Made by a program: the position numbers and the translations under genes. From NCBI GenBank assembly GCA_945895265.1, contig CAMDEF010000018.1, positions 1 to 64,000 on the forward strand: a DNA stretch of 64,000 bases, in the 5' to 3' direction. This stretch comes from Bordetella parapertussis (GTDB lineage: Bacteria; Pseudomonadota; Gammaproteobacteria; Burkholderiales; Burkholderiaceae_B). This document shows, one piece after another, positions 1 to 7,457 of the stretch (position 1 is its first letter; every line of letters starts with the position of its first letter). The notes beneath the pieces were generated by a model. That model was not told the DNA's origin. It saw only the letters and a program-made list of their open reading frames with translations, and made no database searches.

Positions 1-1281
1 GCCGACGAAATGGCCGAGGCGTTTTATGCCGCGCGCGTGCATCGCATCCCTGTGGTGCTCAACTTGGATATGGCGCTGCAAGAGCAGTCTTTTGACTGGG
101 ATTTTGATTACCGTCCCTCGACCAATTTCTTGCCCGCCCCGATTGGCGCGCCAAGTGACGAGTCTCTGCAACCATTGCTAGAAAAGCTGATCGCTGCCGA
201 ACGGCCGGTCATCATCGCGGGCCTTGGCGCGCAACGCGGGAATGCGAAACCAGAGATTCTTAAACTCGCTGCCCAACTCGGTGCGTTAGTCGGCACCTCA
301 CTGCAAGCGAAAGATTTGTTTCTGGGTGAAGAATACAACCTCGGTATTTCAGGCACCTTCGCATCGGCACCTGCCGAGCACCTGTTTGCCGAGTCAGACT
401 TTGTGTTGGCGCTGGGCGCTGAGTTGGGCTACTACACCGCTGAGGGCGGTTTGATGTTTCCGGCAGCCGAGGTCGCACGGATCGACATCAAGGCAGCACC
501 AGACGAGATTGGCGTGATACCTGGTCTGTACGTCTGCGGAGATGCCAAAAAGACCGCAGCTGCCCTAAGCAGGCTGCTTGAGACCCGCAAGGTACAAAAA
601 GAGGGTTTCCGTACCGCAGCGACTCGCGAGATTTTAAATGCACCGGCGGCTGTTTTTACCAAGCCCACCGATGGTTTGGATCCACGTCTACTCGCGAAAA
701 ATCTATCGCAAGGTTTGCCTAAAGATGTTGTGCTCACCATCGGTGCCGCGCATTATTTTTCGTTTCCAGCGATGTACACAGCGTTACCTGAGGGTGCTCT
801 GGTTCACTTCTCGCATCACTTCGGCGCAGTGGGCCAAGCGCTGCCGCTTTCAATTGGCGTGAGTGTCGGGCATCCCGGGCGTGCGCACGTTGCGATGGAA
901 GGCGACGGAAGTGTCATGATGAACTTGCAAGAGCTCTACACGGTCACACGACACAAGATTCAACTGGTACTGATTATTTGGAACGATGCAGGCTACGGTG
1001 CTGAGGTGCACAAGCTCAAAGCAAAAGGCTTTGATCCGTCGCTTGCACAATGGCAGTCGGCAGATTTTGCTGCCATTGGAAAAGCTTTCGGTGGCGATGG
1101 GGTACGACTGGCGTCCGAGGCTGACCTCGCACCGACGATCGAACGCGGCATCAAAGCCGGCGGCTTATTTATCATCGATGCGCGCGTGTCACCAAGCGAA
1201 ATGAGCGACCCGTACGGCAAACTGCATTTTGGCCGCGAAAATCGTGCACCACACTTACGTCGACTGAACAAGGGCGCTTAA
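1..1281 (+). CDS. ThDP-dependent enzyme, acetolactate synthase / benzoylformate decarboxylase family (5' end cut)
   Basis: The frame is open from base 1, so the start lies left of the window and the N-terminal Pyr domain is largely missing. What remains is the central FAD/DHS-like domain and the C-terminal PP domain. The thiamine-diphosphate/Mg motif is visible as GDGS (window residues about 301-304) with the paired Asn about 24 residues later in WNDAGYG. The family decarboxylates or ligates 2-oxo acids; the exact substrate cannot be read from sequence. It is followed after 2 bp by a CoxG-like gene and then a Bug receptor, suggesting one operon for uptake and breakdown of an organic acid (inference). 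Confidence 0.85.
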   Translation, partial: ADEMAEAFYAARVHRIPVVLNLDMALQEQSFDWDFDYRPSTNFLPAPIGAPSDESLQPLLEKLIAAERPVIIAGLGAQRGNAKPEILKLAAQLGALVGTSLQAKDLFLGEEYNLGISGTFASAPAEHLFAESDFVLALGAELGYYTAEGGLMFPAAEVARIDIKAAPDEIGVIPGLYVCGDAKKTAAALSRLLETRKVQKEGFRTAATREILNAPAAVFTKPTDGLDPRLLAKNLSQGLPKDVVLTIGAAHYFSFPAMYTALPEGALVHFSHHFGAVGQALPLSIGVSVGHPGRAHVAMEGDGSVMMNLQELYTVTRHKIQLVLIIWNDAGYGAEVHKLKAKGFDPSLAQWQSADFAAIGKAFGGDGVRLASEADLAPTIERGIKAGGLFIIDARVSPSEMSDPYGKLHFGRENRAPHLRRLNKGA

Positions 1282-1283
1282 GC

Positions 1284-1967
1284 ATGCGCTTCGAAGGAGA
1301 GTTTCGCGTTCCGGGTCAGCCCCTTGCAGTGCTTGAGCGTTTTGCTGAAGTCGAGCGAATGGTCAAGTGCATGCCGGGCGCCAGCATCGATGGACGCGAC
1401 GACGATGGCAACTATCTAGGCGGCATGCTAGTTGCCTTTGGACCCAAGAAAATTAAGTTCAAAGGTAAAGTTACCGCCTCAGTCGACTTTGACTCTTTAA
1501 CAGGTAAGCTTCACGTGCGCGGTGCAGCAGACATGCGGGCTGGCGCGCGTGCTGAGGTCAACGTGGTGTACACCGTGCGCGACGATGCCTCGGCAAGCAA
1601 GCCAACCAGCATCGTGGCGCTGACCTCGGATGCCGAGTTAGGTGGTGTGTTGGCTGACTTTGGCAGCACGGGCGGCATCGCCGTCACGCAAGCGTTGATG
1701 GATGTCTTTGCTCAACGCTGCGCCGAAGAATTCAGTAAAGAGTCGAGTGTACCGACAAGCGGGGGCGACCCACAGCCAAACACCACAGCGACCGTCAGCG
1801 AAAGCGCGACCAGCGCAAATACGACTGGCCAAGGCAGTGCAGCAACCGCAGCCGCACGCCCAGCGCCTGAACCGACCAACGAAGCTCTGTCTGCAAACGC
1901 CGTGCTCTGGTCAATTATCCGAACAAAATTTAGACAATTCAAACACTGGCTAGGCCTAAGGAGTTAA
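1284..1967 (+). CDS. CoxG-like SRPBCC-fold protein
   Basis: About 227 aa. Residues 1-150 match the CoxG (carbon monoxide dehydrogenase subunit G) type of START/SRPBCC fold, with the hallmark CMPGA near residue 30 and GKVTASVDF / LTGKLHVRG strands after it. A Pro/Thr/Ala-rich linker (about 155-205) leads to a short hydrophobic and basic tail ending WLGLRS. In carboxydotrophs CoxG helps anchor CO dehydrogenase to the membrane, but no molybdenum hydroxylase subunits lie nearby, so this is an orphan whose ligand or partner is unknown. The gene starts 2 bp after the ThDP enzyme and sits 2 bp before a Bug receptor. Confidence 0.75.
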   Translation: MRFEGEFRVPGQPLAVLERFAEVERMVKCMPGASIDGRDDDGNYLGGMLVAFGPKKIKFKGKVTASVDFDSLTGKLHVRGAADMRAGARAEVNVVYTVRDDASASKPTSIVALTSDAELGGVLADFGSTGGIAVTQALMDVFAQRCAEEFSKESSVPTSGGDPQPNTTATVSESATSANTTGQGSAATAAARPAPEPTNEALSANAVLWSIIRTKFRQFKHWLGLRS

Positions 1968-1969
1968 TC

Positions 1970-2947
1970 ATGCTTCACGCTTTGATCGTACGCCTCAAAC
2001 TCGCACTCGTCTTCGTCTTCATCCAAACTTGTCTCGTTCAAACCTCTTGGGCTGCAAACGAACCCGCGTGGCCGACTAAGCAGGTAACTCTGGTTGTGCC
2101 CTACCCTCCTGGCGCGATCACTGATACGGTTGGCCGCCGCCTTGGCAATCAACTGAGTGCAGCCTTAAATGTGCCGGTGGTAATTGAAAACAAGCCGGGT
2201 GCCGGCGCAAATCTCGGCGCTGCCTTTGTATCTAACGCACAGCCCAATGGCGGCACGATTCTGTTTACCTCGTATGGCAACATCATGATTGACTCGGTCA
2301 CCGAGGCGCAACATAAGTTGACGCCTGTGGCTGCTGTCGGGCCAATGACTGTAGTGATGCTGGTACGACCAGACTTACCCTACAAAACAGTTGAAGAGCT
2401 AGTTGCCTACGCACGCGCGAATCCACAAAAAATTAGTTTCGCAAGTGTTGGCATTGGCAGCTCGTACCATCTCTTGATCGAACAAATGAACACCCTCGGC
2501 AAACTTGATATGGTCCATATTCCCTACAAGGGCGGGGCCGCCTCAATGGCAGATTTTCTTGGGGGCCGAGTTGATGTGATGCTCGCAACTTGGCTCTTTG
2601 CAAAGCCCTACGTGAATGACAACCGTGCGCGAGCAGTCGCTTTGACAAACGGCGAGCGTTCACCAACATTGCCCAATCTGCCCACTGTCAATGAACGAGC
2701 GGTGCCTGGGGTCAAGCTCATTGATGGGCTTGGCGTCTTTGCACCTAAAGGGCTACCCGAGGCTTTAGTCGCACGGTTAAACAAAGAGATTAATCAAATC
2801 ATCCAAGAGCCAGCCATGAAAGCCTGGCTCACCAACGAAGCGATACCCCCCACCCCAATGACGACAGCAGCGTTTGAAAAAATGTTAGTCGATGAGGCCA
2901 AGCCGTTAGATAAATTGATTCGCGAAAACAAAATTGGTATGAAATAA
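1970..2947 (+). CDS. Bug-family (TctC-type) periplasmic substrate-binding protein
   Basis: 325 aa with a Sec signal peptide ending near SWAANEP. The Bug landmarks follow: WPTKQVTLVVPYPPG, the VIENKPGAGANLGA loop, and a C-terminal lobe with YARANPQKISFASVG and HIPYKGG. Such proteins bind small carboxylates or other organic ligands in the periplasm for tripartite tricarboxylate transporters or sensing. An AAGGAG Shine-Dalgarno lies just upstream of the ATG. It is third in a tight run with the ThDP enzyme and CoxG-like gene; no TctA/TctB subunits are nearby. The ligand cannot be inferred. Confidence 0.88.
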   Translation: MLHALIVRLKLALVFVFIQTCLVQTSWAANEPAWPTKQVTLVVPYPPGAITDTVGRRLGNQLSAALNVPVVIENKPGAGANLGAAFVSNAQPNGGTILFTSYGNIMIDSVTEAQHKLTPVAAVGPMTVVMLVRPDLPYKTVEELVAYARANPQKISFASVGIGSSYHLLIEQMNTLGKLDMVHIPYKGGAASMADFLGGRVDVMLATWLFAKPYVNDNRARAVALTNGERSPTLPNLPTVNERAVPGVKLIDGLGVFAPKGLPEALVARLNKEINQIIQEPAMKAWLTNEAIPPTPMTTAAFEKMLVDEAKPLDKLIRENKIGMK

Positions 2948-3012
2948 GCGATTCGACTTTCACGCCACTCTCGGATTTAAAATAAGCTATTCGACCTTGG
3001 CGCCACTCTCGG
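2943..3012. repeat. Imperfect direct repeat, 2 x 32 bp, across two convergent Bug gene ends
   Basis: Copies at 2943-2974 and 2981-3012 match at 28 of 32 positions. The second copy is the real 3' end of the minus-strand Bug gene (last residues ESGAKVE). The first, read on the same strand, encodes a similar ESGVKVES string and overlaps the stop codon of the plus-strand Bug gene. This looks like a duplicated or recombined scrap of a Bug gene 3' end. Confidence 0.7.
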
Positions 3013-3958
3013 TGATGATTTTTTTCCAGCGAACTTGCTCTTCTTTCATGTATTGAGTGAACTGCGCAGGCGTACCCCCTAAAAGCACGGTACCTTGCGG
3101 AGCGAGTTTAGTTTTAAGCGCAGGCTCTTGCAGTGCGGTCGCCAGCACACCGCTTAATTTTTTGATGATCTCGGGGGCAACGCCTTTCGGCACGACCACG
3201 CCTTGCCATGCACCCATCACCCAATCTGTCGTGCCTAGCGCCTCATTAAAAGTGGGCACATCCGGAAACAATGGGCTGCGCTGCGTCGCCGCAATCGCCA
3301 ACGGGCGCACTCGCGCATCAGTCAGCATCGCCACTGCTGCGCTTAAAGTCGAAAACATGAACTGGGTACGACCACTGGCGACATCGATCAGCGCTGGAGA
3401 TTCGCCCTTGTAGGCAATGTGGCTAGACTCTAAACCAAATTCTCGTGCGAAGGCCGCGGCAGGCAAGTGGGTCATCGTGCCCGCACCGCTTGAACCATAG
3501 TTCATATTGCCTTGAGCTTTTGCATACGCCACAAACTCTTTCAGCGAACGTGGCGCCAAACTTGGCGTCGTTAAAAACACCAAAGGATTGGTCGCCGTCA
3601 ACATCACGGGCGCAAAATCTACAAAGGGATCGTACTTCACACTCTGGTACAAGAGTGGCCCTAAAACGATTGCTGACGTCGCATAAAAAATTGTGTACCC
3701 GTCTGGCTCGGCACGCGCAACTTCTGCCGCAGCGATATTGCCACCTGCACCTCCTTTGTTCTCGACAACGACCGTCTCTTTAAGCGCTCGAGTCATCGCT
3801 TCAGCAAAAATTCTTGCCGAAATATCCGCAGAGCCACCGGGCGCAAACCCGACAATCATTCGAATCGGCTTGTTCGGATAAGGCTGACTTTGCGCGCTCA
3901 CATTTTGGGTAAGCAACAATGTCACAGCGGTCAGGCATAACAGTAGTTTTTGTCTCAT
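2987..3958 (-). CDS. Bug-family periplasmic substrate-binding protein
   Basis: 323 aa from the ATG at 3958; a GTG 78 bp further upstream is also in frame, but the signal peptide MRQKLLLCLTAVTLLLTQ starts at the ATG. Typical Bug features: YPNKPIRMIVGFAPGGSADI, VVENKGGAGGNIAA, SHIAYKGESPALIDV. It lies convergent with the preceding Bug gene and divergent from an SDR gene. The 222-bp divergent gap up to 4181 shows no clear operator. The ligand is unknown, and no membrane subunits are nearby. Confidence 0.88.
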   Translation of the reverse strand: MRQKLLLCLTAVTLLLTQNVSAQSQPYPNKPIRMIVGFAPGGSADISARIFAEAMTRALKETVVVENKGGAGGNIAAAEVARAEPDGYTIFYATSAIVLGPLLYQSVKYDPFVDFAPVMLTATNPLVFLTTPSLAPRSLKEFVAYAKAQGNMNYGSSGAGTMTHLPAAAFAREFGLESSHIAYKGESPALIDVASGRTQFMFSTLSAAVAMLTDARVRPLAIAATQRSPLFPDVPTFNEALGTTDWVMGAWQGVVVPKGVAPEIIKKLSGVLATALQEPALKTKLAPQGTVLLGGTPAQFTQYMKEEQVRWKKIITESGAKVE

Positions 3959-4180
3959 ATTTTTCTTTTCAGTCACGACATCAATCAATTTGCAGCGTCT
4001 ACACATCTCGACACCGCAATCTCGTGCTACCACCACAAAGCTTTTTTACACTAGCTGGTGGCTTTGCGCAATGCCAAACAAATCGTGCAATCACGCTACG
4101 CACAACATCTCGGGTAAGATTGACGACAATAATCATAGAAATCGCGCAAAGCGCTAGAGACAGCAACTTCAGGAGGCAGT

Positions 4181-4969
4181 ATGGATCTTCATCTCGCAGG
4201 CAAACGCGCCTTGATCACGGGTGGTTCAAAAGGCTTAGGCTTTGGCGCGGCCAAAGCACTCGCACTTGAGGGCTGTGCGGTTCACCTTGTGTCGCGCTCT
4301 GCCGGTGACTTAGAAGCAGCTGTTGGCGAAATCAAAAAGGTGTCTAACGTCGAGGTGTCTTTCACTGCACTAGATCTGACCAAACCGGCCAATGTCGAGT
4401 TATTGAGAACCCGACTTGCGACCACCGATATTTTGGTCAACAACGCAGGTGCCGTGCCGCTAGGGTCGATCGAAGACTTTGATGATCAAAGCTGGCGCGA
4501 TGGTTGGGATCTAAAAGTGTTTGGCTACATCAACATGACCCGCTTGGCCTTTCAAGTCTGGAAACCTCTCAAGACACCCGGCGTCATCGTGAATGTGATT
4601 GGCCACGCCGGTGAAAACCTAACCTCAACGTATCTGGCGGGCACCTCGGGTTGTGCTGCGCTAATGGCGCTCACCCGCTCACTGGGTTCTGTCAGCCCTG
4701 AGCATAATATTCGCGTCGTGGGTCTAAACCCGGGCCCTGTATTAACTGAGCGCCTTTATAACTTTTTGCGTAAACGCGCCGAGTTAACGCTAGGCGATGC
4801 TGAAAAATGGAAGCAACTCGTTGCCTCAATGCCTTTTGGCCGCACCGGCAAAGTCGAAGAGATCGCAAACGCGGTTGCGTTTTTGGCCTCTGACTTGTCG
4901 GGCTACACCACCGGCACAATTATTACGATTGACGGTGGCGTGTCTTCGCGCGCAAAGACTTGGTTGTAG
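4181..4969 (+). CDS. Short-chain dehydrogenase/reductase (SDR), atypical active site
   Basis: 262 aa Rossmann-fold SDR starting at an ATG behind a strong AGGAGG. The NAD(P) motif TGGSKGLG (residues 13-20) and NNAG (87-90) are present. The Tyr of the catalytic YxxxK motif is at 151 (STYLAGTSG) but the Lys position 155 is Thr, and the usual preceding Ser is also not obvious. The C-terminal FLASDLSGYTTGTIITIDGG is standard. Some SDR subfamilies with a Y-x-A-G-x-x-G-x-AAL motif share this feature, so it may use a different mechanism or act on an unusual substrate. It is convergent with the amidohydrolase gene, with a 3-bp gap. Confidence 0.85.
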   Translation: MDLHLAGKRALITGGSKGLGFGAAKALALEGCAVHLVSRSAGDLEAAVGEIKKVSNVEVSFTALDLTKPANVELLRTRLATTDILVNNAGAVPLGSIEDFDDQSWRDGWDLKVFGYINMTRLAFQVWKPLKTPGVIVNVIGHAGENLTSTYLAGTSGCAALMALTRSLGSVSPEHNIRVVGLNPGPVLTERLYNFLRKRAELTLGDAEKWKQLVASMPFGRTGKVEEIANAVAFLASDLSGYTTGTIITIDGGVSSRAKTWL

Positions 4970-4972
4970 TGT

Positions 4973-5839
4973 TTAGGTGGCGGGCCAATTCAGCACCTTC
5001 GCTAAGGCCCCGCCCATCACCATCTCGAGATCTTTTCCTTTTAAAAAGCTCATCTCTTCGGTGAACAGGCTCACGCACTGTGCATAGGTGCAAGGTAGTC
5101 GCGAGACATCCGAACCCCACATCGAGCGCTCTGGCCCAAAGCCTTCAATGATGCGCTGTAAGTAGGGCTGAATGTTTTTAAATGGATACGGGTGCGTGCT
5201 ATAGCCAGGCGCAGACGTCACCTTCACTGATAGATTTTTATGTCGCGCCAGTTTGAGCATAATATCGAGGTCTGCAAAACAGGCATCGTCGCGTAAGGCA
5301 CTTTTGCGGCCCATATGATCCAAGATAAGTTTCAAATCTGGATACCGCGTTGCAAGTCTATCTAACACATCGAGTTGCTCAGACATCAGCACCATCACCG
5401 GAATCCCAAGACGTTCACAGCCAGCCCAAAACCAATCCAGTGAACTATCTGCCAGCCAACGTGACCACTTCGCTTTGTGAAACGTCATGCGAATACCAAG
5501 CATGCCTGGTTGCGTCAGCCAGGTTTCAAGCAAGACTCGGGCGTTTGGATCTTCGGGATCAAAGCGCCCCATGATGCCGTAACGGCCAGGGTAGTTTTGT
5601 ACGGCTTCAAGTGCGGTCAAATTTTTACTGCCAACCATGGATGGCGGCACGATGATCGCGCGTGACACGCCCGTCGCGTCCATCAACTCAGTCATTTCTG
5701 CTGCTTCGAAAGGCTTTTCGCGGTGCGGTCGCGCACCCTCTCCGGCGATAATCACTGTGTGCCCAACATCTTCTGGCATCCAAGGGCGATCAGGGCGATG
5801 AGCCTCCCAGAGGTGAACCTGCGCGTCGGTGATAACCAT
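4973..5839 (-). CDS. Amidohydrolase 2 family TIM-barrel hydrolase
   Basis: 288 aa. It belongs to the metal-dependent TIM-barrel group containing 2-pyrone-4,6-dicarboxylate lactonase and related decarboxylases/lactonases: N-terminal ITDAQVHLWEAH, a central LILDHMGR (His-Met) and a late WGSDVSRLP (catalytic Asp). The usual first D-x-H-x-H metal motif is reduced to one His here (AQVHLW). AAGGAG sits 6 nt before the ATG. With the CMD-like gene and SDR next to it, breakdown of an aromatic- or lactone-derived acid is plausible but unproven. Confidence 0.8.
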   Translation of the reverse strand: MVITDAQVHLWEAHRPDRPWMPEDVGHTVIIAGEGARPHREKPFEAAEMTELMDATGVSRAIIVPPSMVGSKNLTALEAVQNYPGRYGIMGRFDPEDPNARVLLETWLTQPGMLGIRMTFHKAKWSRWLADSSLDWFWAGCERLGIPVMVLMSEQLDVLDRLATRYPDLKLILDHMGRKSALRDDACFADLDIMLKLARHKNLSVKVTSAPGYSTHPYPFKNIQPYLQRIIEGFGPERSMWGSDVSRLPCTYAQCVSLFTEEMSFLKGKDLEMVMGGALAKVLNWPAT

Positions 5840-5890
5840 AGATGCTCCTTGTTGTTATGGGCTAGTATTTCACCCATTGTCTGATGATTA

Positions 5891-5918
5891 ATATCTTTTG
5901 TTTGATATCTTTTGTTTG
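5891..5918. repeat. Perfect 14-bp tandem repeat (2 copies)
   Basis: ATATCTTTTGTTTG occurs at 5891-5904 and again at 5905-5918, in the 156-bp gap between the divergent amidohydrolase and CMD-like genes. It could be a double operator site or replication slippage. No gene was seen in the gap. Confidence 0.7.
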
Positions 5919-5995
5919 ATGTCCATTACCCATTGCTTGTTGTCAGGCACTTCGTAATTTCTGTATCTTAGCCTGTCTCTCTAAAGGAAACTTCT

Positions 5996-6589
5996 ATGTC
6001 GACCGCTCCGCTTGAACCTGTGCGCTTTACCCCGATCGCAACCGAGGACCTCACGCCCGAACAACAAGCGGTGATGAAGCTCTATCGCTCAGGATGGCAA
6101 GCACAATTAACTGACTTGCCCAAACATCACTGGATGACCTTGCGCTCGCCTAAGTTTGCAGCGGTTGTTACGCCCGTCAGTAATTATTTTCGCAATGAAT
6201 CTTCACTACCCGCACGCTTAAATGAATTTGCGATTTTGCTTACCGCGCGCCACATGGAATCTCAATTCGAATGGGGCTTACACAGCAAGTGGGCTGTCAG
6301 AGACGGCGTGTCGCCTGCAGTGGTCGACGCGTTACCGCGCGGCGGTAAACCTGCAGGGCTGCAGGCTGATGAAGATATTGTTTACGACTTCGTCACCGAA
6401 CTGCTGACGACCAAGCGCGTCAGCACAGCCGCCTTTCAGCGCGCGAAAACATTACTGAGCGACCAGCAATACTCTGATCTAGTCTGCGTTGTCGGCTACT
6501 ACACCATGGTATCAATGGAAATCGCAGCGGCCGGAGTCGACGTGCCTTCCTGGGCAGACACCGTCGCAGCAGCCAAGGCGCATGCCTAA
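5996..6589 (+). CDS. Carboxymuconolactone decarboxylase (CMD)-like protein
   Basis: 197 aa, all-helical, with the CMD-family core: LNEFAILLTARHMESQFEWGLHSKWA (about 76-101) and a C-terminal LVCVVGYYTMVSMEIAAAGV helix. It lacks the CxxC of AhpD-type peroxidase members, so it belongs with decarboxylase/hydrolase-like members common in aromatic-acid degradation loci. AAAGGAAA precedes the ATG. It is divergent from the amidohydrolase gene, which often accompanies it in such loci. Substrate unknown. Confidence 0.8.
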   Translation: MSTAPLEPVRFTPIATEDLTPEQQAVMKLYRSGWQAQLTDLPKHHWMTLRSPKFAAVVTPVSNYFRNESSLPARLNEFAILLTARHMESQFEWGLHSKWAVRDGVSPAVVDALPRGGKPAGLQADEDIVYDFVTELLTTKRVSTAAFQRAKTLLSDQQYSDLVCVVGYYTMVSMEIAAAGVDVPSWADTVAAAKAHA

Positions 6590-6609
6590 AGATTTTGGCT
6601 GATGAGTGT

Positions 6610-6636
6610 GATCTCGAGCCAAGACGGCTCGAGATC
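6610..6636. terminator. Strong hairpin between convergent genes, no U-tract
   Basis: An 11-bp perfect inverted repeat, GATCTCGAGCC / GGCTCGAGATC, with a 5-nt AAGAC loop. It lies between the end of the CMD-like gene and the end of the Spy-like gene. Placement suits bidirectional termination or 3'-end protection, though no T-run follows. Its core is shared with the hairpin at 7411-7450. Confidence 0.6.
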
Positions 6637-6703
6637 AGCGCTTACCTCGTAGGCTCAGTCCAATTGCTTCGGACGCTGAGACTTTCATCTAAGTTGTGCG
6701 GCA

Positions 6704-7348
6704 TCAACCCTTCGCAGCCGCAGGTTTTTTCTGCGTGTGCGAAGCGTGCTTAGACTTCATATAGTTTGAAAGCGTCGTTTTTTGTGGCGTTGACAATCCA
6801 TCCCAGAAGGCCAGCCACTTTTGCTGCACGGCATCCATTTTGGCTTCCATCGTGGTGCGCATTGTCTTCTGCTGTGCAATGACTGCCCTTGGATCAACGA
6901 TGTCTTTCGTCAATTGCTCATCCATCGCTTTGCGTTGCTCAGCACGCAAAGACTGCTTGCTAGCTTGCATCTCTTTGCGCGCAGCCTGCGCCGAGTCGAA
7001 CTGCGCCTGTTGGGCTGGCGCTAAGGCGAGCTGATCAATGACAGCTTGTGGGATTTGCCCCATCGGGCTCTCGCTACCACCTTTCGCTGCAGCCTGATGT
7101 TGACGATGCATACTGCCATGTGGGCCAGCACCTTGTGGCATTTGTGAACGCATGTCCGGGTTTGGAGCCATGCCAGAGCCCTGGCCCATCCCAGACATCG
7201 GCGTCGCGGGAGTCGTCTGAACAGCAGACGGTGGTTGTGTGGTTGTGGTTGGCGCAGACTGCGCCACACCCGTTTGCGCCAAGGCGCTTGCTGCGACGAG
7301 CGTTAACCCCAAACCTGCGATCAATGAACGTGTTGAAGTGTGTTTCAT
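6704..7348 (-). CDS. Spy/CpxP-like periplasmic protein
   Basis: 214 aa from the ATG at 7348; the signal peptide STRSLIAGLGLTLVAASALA supports this start over one 39 bp upstream. After a low-complexity Gln/Pro/Thr/Met/Gly/His region (about 25-85), the rest is highly charged and helical with many Gln and Lys, as in the Spy/CpxP/CnrX group of periplasmic chaperones and metal-stress sensors. A Met/His-rich stretch near 55-80 could bind metal. The C-terminus is Lys/Ala-rich. It is flanked by two strong hairpins with a common core. Family assignment rests on architecture rather than a decisive motif. Confidence 0.65.
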   Translation of the reverse strand: MKHTSTRSLIAGLGLTLVAASALAQTGVAQSAPTTTTQPPSAVQTTPATPMSGMGQGSGMAPNPDMRSQMPQGAGPHGSMHRQHQAAAKGGSESPMGQIPQAVIDQLALAPAQQAQFDSAQAARKEMQASKQSLRAEQRKAMDEQLTKDIVDPRAVIAQQKTMRTTMEAKMDAVQQKWLAFWDGLSTPQKTTLSNYMKSKHASHTQKKPAAAKG

Positions 7349-7410
7349 GGCGTGAACTCCTGTGTGATTACGCAACCACATCTTCACACGCCACTCGTTT
7401 CAACAATGTT

Positions 7411-7450
7411 TCGAGCCGAACCTCATCTGTTTCAGATGATTTCGGCTCGA
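7411..7450. terminator. Very strong hairpin downstream of the TRAP operon
   Basis: Outer arms TCGAGCCGAA (7411-7420) and TTCGGCTCGA (7441-7450), inner arms TCATCTG and CAGATGA around a TTT loop: about 17 bp in all with a small internal mismatch. It lies just past the 3' end of dctM (minus strand). No U-tract follows on the minus strand. The arms TCGAGCC/GGCTCGA recur in the hairpin at 6610-6636. Confidence 0.65.
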
Positions 7451-7457
7451 GAAGACA

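Noticed and set aside
1284..1967. Evidence for a CO dehydrogenase locus
   Set aside because: Only the CoxG-like protein is present; no large, medium or small subunit genes were found in the window.
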